Shown: positions 57,139 to 64,000 of the stretch, one piece after another
Position numbering within the stretch: the first letter of the stretch is position 1
How the letters are laid out: each line of letters begins with the position of its first letter
NCBI RefSeq assembly: GCF_020524495.1
Contig: NZ_JAIVLB010000005.1
Coordinates: 1-64,000, forward strand
Length of the DNA stretch: 64,000 nucleotides
Source of the DNA: Bacillus stratosphericus
GTDB lineage: Bacteria; Bacillota; Bacilli; Bacillales; Bacillaceae
Reading direction: 5' to 3'
Notes under the pieces: model-generated
What the model saw: only the letters and a program-made list of their open reading frames with translations
Told to the model about the DNA's origin: nothing
The model's database searches: none
Translations under genes and position numbers: made by a program

Positions 57139-58074
57139 TTGAAGTGGTCAGAGATTAGCGTCCACACAACAAATGAAGCGGTGGAACCGATCACCAATAT
57201 TTTGCATGAAGCAGGTGCTAGTGGTGTCGTGATTGAGGACCCGCTTGATTTATTCAAGGAACGTGAAAATGTATACGGTGAGATCTACCAGCTCGATCCG
57301 AATGATTATCCGGATGAAGGCGTTATTGTCAAAGCTTATCTTCCGATGAACAGCTTTTTGATGGAAACGGTAGATGAGATCAAAGAAGCCATCAACAATC
57401 TTCTTCTATATGATATTGACCTTGGACGAAATACGCTGTCTATTTGTGAAGTAAATGAAGAAGAATGGGCAACTGCATGGAAGAAATACTATCATCCTGT
57501 GAAAATTTCTGAAAAATTCACCATCGTTCCAACATGGGAAGAATATACACCTGTTCATTCTGATGAACTGATCATTGAAATGGACCCTGGCATGGCATTT
57601 GGAACAGGTACGCATCCAACAACAGTCCTTTGCATTCAGGCGCTTGAGCGTTATGTGAAGGAAAACAATACGGTGATTGATGTTGGAACAGGATCTGGGG
57701 TTTTAAGTATTGCTGCAGCGATACTTGGTGCGAGAGACATTCATGCCTTTGATCTCGACGCCGTTGCAGTTGAAAGTGCGAAGCAAAATATTGATCTAAA
57801 TGGTGTTCGTGATCAAGTGACTGTGAAGCAAAACAATTTACTTGATGGTATTTCAGGTGAACGTGATGTGATCGTTGCCAACATTCTTGCAGAGGTCATT
57901 TTACGATTTACAGATCAAGCATATGCCTTATTGAAGAAAAATGGCTATTTCATTACATCAGGAATCATCGGTCAGAAGAAGTTACAAGTCAAAACGGCAC
58001 TAGAAGAAGCTGGTTTTGAGATTGTGGAAGTGCTGTCAATGGAAGATTGGGTCAGCATTATAGCGAAAAAATAA
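57139..58074 (+). CDS. prmA: Ribosomal protein L11 methyltransferase
   Basis: The protein has 311 residues from TTG 57139, nine bases after AAGGAG; the frame extends to an ATG at 57118 but the homologue starts at this point ([11 protein letters not shown]). Conserved parts are [15 protein letters not shown], the SAM loop [13 protein letters not shown] and VANILAEVI. Confidence 0.94.
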   Translation: MKWSEISVHTTNEAVEPITNILHEAGASGVVIEDPLDLFKERENVYGEIYQLDPNDYPDEGVIVKAYLPMNSFLMETVDEIKEAINNLLLYDIDLGRNTLSICEVNEEEWATAWKKYYHPVKISEKFTIVPTWEEYTPVHSDELIIEMDPGMAFGTGTHPTTVLCIQALERYVKENNTVIDVGTGSGVLSIAAAILGARDIHAFDLDAVAVESAKQNIDLNGVRDQVTVKQNNLLDGISGERDVIVANILAEVILRFTDQAYALLKKNGYFITSGIIGQKKLQVKTALEEAGFEIVEVLSMEDWVSIIAKK

Positions 58075-58096
58075 AGCGAGTAGGTGTCAGTCACGT

Positions 58097-58879
58097 ATGC
58101 AACGATATTTTATCGACCTCACGAAAGAGGAAGTGATGGCAAAGGGAGCCATCGTCATAAAAGGTGAAGATGTACATCACCTTTCAAACGTCATGCGGAT
58201 GAAAGCAGGGCAGGACATCCTTTGCTTAACGACAGACGGCTTTGAAGCGCTCAGTAAAATTGATACAATAACAAAGGAAGAAGTGATTTGTCACCTTAAA
58301 GGCTGGACGAATCAAAATAGAGAACTTCCGATTAGGGTGACGATAGCAAGTGGTCTGCCAAAAGGAGATAAGTTTGAGCTGATTATCCAAAAGGGTACCG
58401 AGCTTGGCGCGAGTGCTTTTGTGCCGTTTCAAGCGGCTCGTTCCATTACAAAGCTTGACCAAAAGAAGTCACATAAAAAACGAGAGCGATGGAAAAAAAT
58501 AGCAAAAGAATCAGCCGAGCAGTCCTATCGGAATATCATTCCCCGTGTTCTTCCAGTATCAACGTGTAAAGAGCTGATTCAAATGGCCGGTGAATTCGAT
58601 AAATGTGTCGTTGCCTACGAAGAATTATCGAAAGAAGGAGAGCAAAGCAGGTTTAAAACTGTGCTTCAACAGATGAAAGGCGGACAAACCCTATTAATTG
58701 TTTTTGGGCCTGAAGGCGGTTTGACAGAAAAGGAGATTGAAGAGCTTGAAAAGCTAGGTGCAGTCATTTGTGGACTTGGACCACGCATTTTAAGAACGGA
58801 AACAGCTCCTCTTTACGCGCTTTCTGCTATTTCTTATCAAACAGAGTTATTAAGAGGTGAATCATTATGGGAACAGTAG
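58097..58879 (+). CDS. rsmE: 16S rRNA m3U1498 methyltransferase RsmE
   Basis: The protein has 260 residues. The SPOUT knot is seen in LIVFGPEGGLTEKEIEEL and LGPRILRTETAPLYALSAI; the N-terminal PUA-like domain has HHLSNVMRM. It overlaps mtaB by 13 bases. Confidence 0.95.
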   Translation: MQRYFIDLTKEEVMAKGAIVIKGEDVHHLSNVMRMKAGQDILCLTTDGFEALSKIDTITKEEVICHLKGWTNQNRELPIRVTIASGLPKGDKFELIIQKGTELGASAFVPFQAARSITKLDQKKSHKKRERWKKIAKESAEQSYRNIIPRVLPVSTCKELIQMAGEFDKCVVAYEELSKEGEQSRFKTVLQQMKGGQTLLIVFGPEGGLTEKEIEELEKLGAVICGLGPRILRTETAPLYALSAISYQTELLRGESLWEQ

Positions 58880-60225
58880 CGTTCCATACACTTGGCTGTA
58901 AGGTCAATCACTATGAAACAGAAGCCATCTGGCAGCTGTTTAAAGAAGCGGGTTTTGAAAGAAAAGATTATGAATCAAAGGCAGACGTATATGTTATTAA
59001 TACATGTACGGTTACGAATACAGGCGATAAAAAAAGCCGTCAAGTCATTAGAAGAGCCATTCGTCATAACCCAGATGGTGTCATTTGTGTAACAGGCTGT
59101 TATGCACAAACGTCTCCGGCAGAAATCATGGCCATTCCTGGCGTTGATATTGTGGTTGGAACACAAGACAGACATCAATTGCTTGGTTACATTGAAGAAT
59201 ACCGTAGAGAAAGACAACCGATCAATGGAGTTGGCAACATCATGAAAGCACGCGTGTTTGAAGAGCTAGATGTTCCTGCTTTTACAGACCGCACACGTGC
59301 TTCTTTAAAAATCCAAGAAGGCTGTAACAATTTCTGTACATTCTGCATCATCCCTTGGGCTCGTGGACTTCTTCGTTCTCGTGATCCAGAAGAGGTCATC
59401 AATCAAGCGCAGCAGCTTGTGGTTGCCGGCTATAAAGAAATTGTGTTAACAGGTATTCATACAGGCGGATACGGTGAAGACCTTAAAGATTATGACTTTG
59501 CTAAGCTTCTGAAAGAATTAGATGAACGTGTGATTGGCTTAAAACGAATCCGCATTTCATCCATTGAAGCAAGTCAAATTACAGATGAAGTGATTGAAGT
59601 GCTCGATCAGTCAGATAAAATTGTCAGGCATTTACACATTCCGCTTCAATCTGGCTCTAATACTGTGCTGAAAAGAATGCGCCGTAAATACACGATGGAA
59701 TTTTTTGCAGAGCGTTTAACAAAGCTGAAAAAAGCATTGCCAGGCCTTGCTGTGACCTCTGATGTGATCGTAGGATTCCCTGGGGAAACAGAAGAAGAAT
59801 TTATGGAAACTTATAATTTTGTGAAAGACCATCAATTCTCTGAGCTCCACGTATTTCCTTACAGCAAACGTACAGGTACACCAGCTGCAAGAATGGAAGA
59901 TCAAGTGGATGAACATGTGAAAAACGAACGCGTTCATCGCTTAATCGCTCTTTCTGACCAGCTTGCGAAAGAATATGCATCGGAATATGAAGGAGATGTC
60001 TTAGAGATTATTCCAGAAGAATCCTTCAAAGAACAAGATGGAAAACACAATCTTTATGTTGGTTATACAGATAACTATATGAAGGTTGTATTTGAAGGTA
60101 CAGAGGATATGATTGGTCGTTTGGTGAAAGTGAAAATTACAAAGGCAGGTTATCCTTATAACGAAGGACAATTCGTCCGTATCAGTGATGACGTGCAAAC
60201 AGATAAAGTGAGAATGACTTCATAA
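58867..60225 (+). CDS. mtaB: tRNA methylthiotransferase MtaB
   Basis: The protein has 452 residues from ATG 58867. The N-terminal cluster uses Cys in TLGCKVN, NTCTVTN and VTGCYAQ; the radical SAM cluster is EGCNNFCTFCIIPWARG; a TRAM domain ends the protein. It makes ms2t6A37 in tRNA-Lys. Last gene of the heat-shock operon. Confidence 0.96.
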   Translation: MGTVAFHTLGCKVNHYETEAIWQLFKEAGFERKDYESKADVYVINTCTVTNTGDKKSRQVIRRAIRHNPDGVICVTGCYAQTSPAEIMAIPGVDIVVGTQDRHQLLGYIEEYRRERQPINGVGNIMKARVFEELDVPAFTDRTRASLKIQEGCNNFCTFCIIPWARGLLRSRDPEEVINQAQQLVVAGYKEIVLTGIHTGGYGEDLKDYDFAKLLKELDERVIGLKRIRISSIEASQITDEVIEVLDQSDKIVRHLHIPLQSGSNTVLKRMRRKYTMEFFAERLTKLKKALPGLAVTSDVIVGFPGETEEEFMETYNFVKDHQFSELHVFPYSKRTGTPAARMEDQVDEHVKNERVHRLIALSDQLAKEYASEYEGDVLEIIPEESFKEQDGKHNLYVGYTDNYMKVVFEGTEDMIGRLVKVKITKAGYPYNEGQFVRISDDVQTDKVRMTS

Positions 60226-60230
60226 TAATC

Positions 60231-60269
60231 AAAAACCGGCTGCCACAGGGCAATCCGGTTTCTTTTATT
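60231..60269. terminator. Terminator between mtaB and yqeW
   Basis: AAACCGG (60233-60239) pairs with CCGGTTT (60255-60261), then CTTTTATTT. It lies between convergent genes. Confidence 0.75.
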
Positions 60270-61194
60270 TCGACTGATTCGGCAAAAGAAACAATATCAA
60301 CGCATGAAAAGGGCGAATAAACGGGAAGAAGAGTAGAGAACTCGCGACATTAAACAGCAGACTGAAGTGGGCAATTTGCTGTGCAGGAGAGCTCGCCAGA
60401 AGCGCAACGAATTGAGTGATAATGGCAAGAAAAGGCAGGCACAAAAGAACCCCGAGAACATTAAACACGACGTGTGCGTAGGCCGTTTGACGTGCTGCAT
60501 AGCCGCCTGATATTGCAGCCATGACAGCCGTAATGCATGTTCCGATATTGGATCCTAAAACAAAACTGATACCCTCCTGTAATGCCACAGTCCCTTCATT
60601 CATAAAGCCCATCAAAATGCCAATACATACAGAGCTCGAATGAACAATGGCAGTTAAAATCGTACCGGAGACGAGAGCTCTCCAGTCAGAGTGCTGCATC
60701 ATTTCAAGGAAACGCAATGTCTCTGGCTGGCTTGTCATCATACCCGCAATTTTTGAAAAGCCTTGAATGCAAAAAAAGATCATACCAAGTCCAAATATAC
60801 TTTTTCCCGCATATTTGAAGGACCTTCGGCCAAAAATGATACATAAAAGACCAACTGCAATCAAAATCCACATGAACACGTCCATTTTGATCGCAATAAA
60901 TTCTGTTGTAAAAGTGGACCCGATATTGGTCCCAAGGATCATCGGAATCGACTTTTTAAAAGTGAGAATGCCTGTGCTCACAAAGCCGATGACAATGACC
61001 ATAAACGCTGAACTGCTTTGAAGAATACCTGTAAACACAATACTAACCAAGAATGCTTTTAACGAGTGATCTGTAAAGAGAAGAAGTGATTTCTCAATAC
61101 GAGACGATGCGAGAGCCATTAATCCTTTTCTCATTAAACCCATTGACCATAAAAAAATGAAAATAAGTGCACAAAAATAAATGATCGCCATCAT
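60265..61194 (-). CDS. yqeW: Na/Pi cotransporter-family protein YqeW
   Basis: The protein has 309 residues from the ATG ATG at 61194/61191 behind GAGGAGG. Two inverted repeats of the PNaS family each hold a QSSSA or HSSS motif (GILQSSSAFMVIVIGF and AIVHSSSVCIGILMGF) next to GTNIGSTFT and GSNIGTCIT. It is probably a sodium-dependent phosphate or related anion transporter. Confidence 0.9.
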   Translation of the reverse strand: MMAIIYFCALIFIFLWSMGLMRKGLMALASSRIEKSLLLFTDHSLKAFLVSIVFTGILQSSSAFMVIVIGFVSTGILTFKKSIPMILGTNIGSTFTTEFIAIKMDVFMWILIAVGLLCIIFGRRSFKYAGKSIFGLGMIFFCIQGFSKIAGMMTSQPETLRFLEMMQHSDWRALVSGTILTAIVHSSSVCIGILMGFMNEGTVALQEGISFVLGSNIGTCITAVMAAISGGYAARQTAYAHVVFNVLGVLLCLPFLAIITQFVALLASSPAQQIAHFSLLFNVASSLLFFPFIRPFHALILFLLPNQSK

Positions 61195-61273
61195 AGAAAA
61201 GTCCTCCTCTTACCAATAAATATATGGACTTGTCTACCTGCTCATGACGAAAATATATTTCCAAATCACTTAG

Positions 61274-61302
61274 TTGACCTCACACTAGGCTTATATTATA
61301 AT
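61274..61302 (+). promoter_or_regulatory. rpsU-yqeY SigA promoter
   Basis: TTGACC (61274-61279), a 17-base spacer and a perfect TATAAT (61297-61302), with a leader of about 70 bases. Confidence 0.85.
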
Positions 61303-61375
61303 GTCTAGGTACATGTTTGCATGTATATCTTTTTTTAATGCAGTCGATTGGTGTATTCGGAGGGAGGGAAAGAGA

Positions 61376-61549
61376 ATGTCAAAAACGGTCGTTAGAAAAA
61401 ACGAATCGCTTGAAGATGCTCTTCGTCGCTTTAAACGCAGTGTATCAAAAACTGGAACATTGCAAGAAGCAAGAAAGCGTGAATTTTATGAAAAGCCTAG
61501 CGTAAAGCGCAAGAAAAAGTCCGAAGCTGCTAGAAAACGCAAATTTTAA
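61376..61549 (+). CDS. rpsU: 30S ribosomal protein S21
   Basis: The protein has 57 residues from ATG 61376 behind GGAGGGAGG. The sequence [20 protein letters not shown] with its very basic tail ([14 protein letters not shown]) is typical bS21. Confidence 0.97.
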
Positions 61550-61563
61550 AAGAGGGTGGATTT

Positions 61564-62050
<487 letters not shown>

Positions 62051-62077
62051 TACCCTCTTAAATCTGTCATATAAAAA

Positions 62078-62104
62078 TGAAACCTATGATACATTTGTAA
62101 CGTA
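62078..62104 (+). promoter_or_regulatory. SigW promoter of yqeZ-floA
   Basis: TGAAAC (62078-62083), a 17-base spacer and CGTA (62101-62104) match the SigW consensus exactly. In B. subtilis yqeZ-yqfA-yqfB is a SigW operon induced by envelope stress. Confidence 0.9.
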
Positions 62105-62158
62105 TGTAAATGTAAATGAACGGTAAAATAAAAAAGGAGAGGAGTGATCAACAAATAG

Positions 62159-63472
62159 ATGAAAAAAATAAAAATTTCTATTGCTCTCTTCAGTTGTTTT
62201 ATAATATGCTTGTTATTAGGGGTTCAATTGACCGCGAAATCAGCAGAGCAGAGAGTTCATGTCATACCAATTGAGGATACAGTAGAAAAAGGACTTTCTA
62301 AATTCATTGAACGATCATTTGAGCAAGCAGAGTCCGAACAGGCGAAACACATTATTCTTGACATCAATACACCAGGCGGTGCAGTCGATGCGGCTCTTGA
62401 GATCGCAGATACCATTCGTTCGTCCGATATCCCAGTGACAGCGTTTGTCAATCATAGAGCGCTTTCAGCAGGGGCCTTCCTTGCATTAAATGCTGATGAA
62501 ATTTATATGACCCCAAACGGAAAGATGGGGGCTGCTGCGATCATTGATGGAGAAGGCAATGCAGCCGATCAAAAATCTGAATCTCTATGGCTTGCTGAAA
62601 TGGGTGATGCTGCGGAAAAGCAGGGGCGTGATCCAAAGTATGCTCTTGCAATGGCAGATGTAGATATAGATGCAAAAGAAGCTGGCGCACCAAAAGGTGA
62701 ATTGCTCACCTTTAATACAGATCGAGCGCTTCAATTTGGCTACGCAGAAGGTGAAGCCAAGAATATGGGTGACTTGCTTAAGAAGCTTAATTTAGCAGGT
62801 GTGTCTGTTCAATATGATGAAGTGAGCTTTGCTGAAAAGGTTGCGCGTTTTCTCACGCATCCAATCGTCATTCCAATCCTTTTATCCATCGCAAGCTTAG
62901 GATTAATCGTTGAACTCTATTCTCCCGGCTTTGGGGTTCCAGGCACTATGGGGATTACAGCGCTTCTTCTATTTTTTTATGGTCATCTCGTGGCAGGCTT
63001 TGCAGGGTATGAGACATTGTTCCTGTTTTTAGCAGGAATTGCGCTCATTATTCTTGAATTGGTTTTGCCAGGGGGAATCGTAGGTGTCATTGGACTTATC
63101 TGTGTCGTTGTCAGCTTATTTTTAGCAGCTGGAAGCTTTACAGAAATGGCGATTTCCATCTTGATTGCCACTGCTGTTTCAATCATAGCAGTTATCATAT
63201 TGACAAAGGTGTTGGGGAAACGTATGAAGTTTTTTAGAAAGTTCATTTTAACTGATTCAACCAATAAAGAAAGTGGTTATGTCTCCAATGAAACAAGAGA
63301 GGATCTTGTTGGACAGATTGCTGTCACTTTAACAGCACTTCGTCCGTCTGGAACGATTCTACTAGGAGATGAGCGCGTTGACGTTGTATCTGAAGGTGCG
63401 TTTATTGAGAAGGATGAACAAGTCAAGATTGTAAAAGCGGAAGGCTCACGCATTGTCGTGAGGAAAGTATAG
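62159..63472 (+). CDS. yqeZ: NfeD-family membrane-bound serine protease-like protein YqeZ
   Basis: The protein has 437 residues behind GGAGAGGAG. A signal peptide (1-28) is followed by a ClpP-like protease domain with [17 protein letters not shown], the probable nucleophile Ser in [15 protein letters not shown], and the conserved Lys near NGKMGAA. Four or five membrane segments and a C-terminal OB domain ([16 protein letters not shown]) follow. NfeD proteins work with flotillins, and the next gene is floA. Confidence 0.93.
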   Translation: MKKIKISIALFSCFIICLLLGVQLTAKSAEQRVHVIPIEDTVEKGLSKFIERSFEQAESEQAKHIILDINTPGGAVDAALEIADTIRSSDIPVTAFVNHRALSAGAFLALNADEIYMTPNGKMGAAAIIDGEGNAADQKSESLWLAEMGDAAEKQGRDPKYALAMADVDIDAKEAGAPKGELLTFNTDRALQFGYAEGEAKNMGDLLKKLNLAGVSVQYDEVSFAEKVARFLTHPIVIPILLSIASLGLIVELYSPGFGVPGTMGITALLLFFYGHLVAGFAGYETLFLFLAGIALIILELVLPGGIVGVIGLICVVVSLFLAAGSFTEMAISILIATAVSIIAVIILTKVLGKRMKFFRKFILTDSTNKESGYVSNETREDLVGQIAVTLTALRPSGTILLGDERVDVVSEGAFIEKDEQVKIVKAEGSRIVVRKV

Positions 63473-63498
63473 ATATACTGATTTATAGGAGGAATAAA

Positions 63499-64000
63499 AT
63501 GGATCCATCTACATTACTATTATTTGTGATTATCGTAGCAGGTTTGATCGTTTTATCGATCTTCTTCACCTTTGTACCGGTGATGCTGTGGATTTCTGCC
63601 CTAGCGGCTGGCGTAAGAGTGAGCATTTTTACACTTGTAGGAATGAGACTTCGTCGCGTTATTCCAAACCGAGTGGTGAATCCGCTCATCAAAGCACATA
63701 AAGCAGGTCTTGATGTGTCGATTAACCAGTTAGAAAGCCACTATCTTGCAGGTGGTAACGTTGACCGTGTAGTAAATGCATTGATTGCCGCTCAACGTGC
63801 GAATATCGAATTAAATTTTGCACGCTGTGCAGCGATCGACCTAGCAGGCCGTGACGTACTGGAAGCGGTACAAATGAGTGTAAACCCTAAAGTGATTGAA
63901 ACACCATTTATCTCTGGTGTGGCAATGGACGGGATTGAAGTAAAAGCAAAAGCACGTATTACAGTTCGTGCAAACATCGAACGACTTGTTGGTGGTGCAG
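63499..64000 (+). CDS. floA: Flotillin-like protein FloA, 5' part only
   Basis: The first 167 codons from ATG 63499 behind AGGAGG; the window ends inside the gene. An N-terminal membrane hairpin ([30 protein letters not shown]) is followed by [20 protein letters not shown] and the start of the SPFH domain ([20 protein letters not shown]). FloA organises membrane microdomains. Confidence 0.95.
   Translation, partial: MDPSTLLLFVIIVAGLIVLSIFFTFVPVMLWISALAAGVRVSIFTLVGMRLRRVIPNRVVNPLIKAHKAGLDVSINQLESHYLAGGNVDRVVNALIAAQRANIELNFARCAAIDLAGRDVLEAVQMSVNPKVIETPFISGVAMDGIEVKAKARITVRANIERLVGGA

Overview
The window looks like a chromosomal segment of a low-GC, endospore-forming Bacillus, most likely of the B. 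pumilus group (inference). It carries sigK, gpr, spoIIP, sda and a gerA-type operon. From about 34 kb onward the gene order matches, gene for gene, the B. subtilis yqeG-to-yqfA chromosomal block. Ribosome binding sites are strong AGGAGG types, and TTG and GTG starts are common.

Region 1 (1-4.2 kb) is a decayed accessory zone. It holds a gene cut by the window edge, an intact DUF1259-type gene, remnants of a YD-repeat polymorphic toxin with a possible DUF2716-type neighbour, a frameshifted alpha/beta hydrolase, an HxlR regulator remnant, and an intact small protein with a caspase-like His/Cys pair. Region 2 (4.1-8.9 kb) is a sugar-acid operon: a MurR/RpiR regulator, a GntP-type permease, an LtnD-like dehydrogenase and a DUF1537 kinase. 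It sits behind a perfect palindrome and a CcpA-type cre site and has no aldolase/decarboxylase partner. Region 3 (9.0-14.1 kb) has a nitric oxide synthase remnant and a gerA-gerB-gerC-type germinant receptor operon on the minus strand. Region 4 (14.1-19.6 kb) is a beta-glucoside PTS operon (IIB, IIC, IIA, GH1 phospho-glucosidase) with a divergent PRD/EIIA regulator.

Region 5 (19.9-28.3 kb) is the most unusual part. An 877-residue secreted protein has a pierisin/MTX1-like ADP-ribosyltransferase domain followed by four ricin-B lectin domains, the architecture of the mosquitocidal holotoxin MTX1. It is flanked on both sides by decayed IS3-family elements. A two-component system lies upstream and a convergent MacB-like ABC exporter lies downstream. 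A 4-hydroxyphenylacetate 3-monooxygenase-like gene follows.

Region 6 (30.4-34.3 kb) holds an intact sigK with no skin-type insertion, a rapA-like phosphatase behind ComA-like half-sites, a 15-codon phr-like ORF ending in ERNQT but lacking any signal peptide, a polysaccharide deacetylase, a degraded yqeF, a new small membrane protein gene and sda. Region 7 (34.3-64 kb) is conserved core: a DnaA-box cluster, yqeG-yqeH-aroE-yqeI-nadD-yqeK-rsfS-yqeM, the comE locus, yqzM, holA, rpsT, gpr-spoIIP-yqxA, lepA-hemW, the CIRCE-controlled hrcA-grpE-dnaK-dnaJ-prmA-rsmE-mtaB heat-shock operon, yqeW, rpsU-yqeY, and a SigW-type promoter driving yqeZ-floA, with floA cut by the window end. All assignments come from reading the sequence and from family knowledge; no database search was run.
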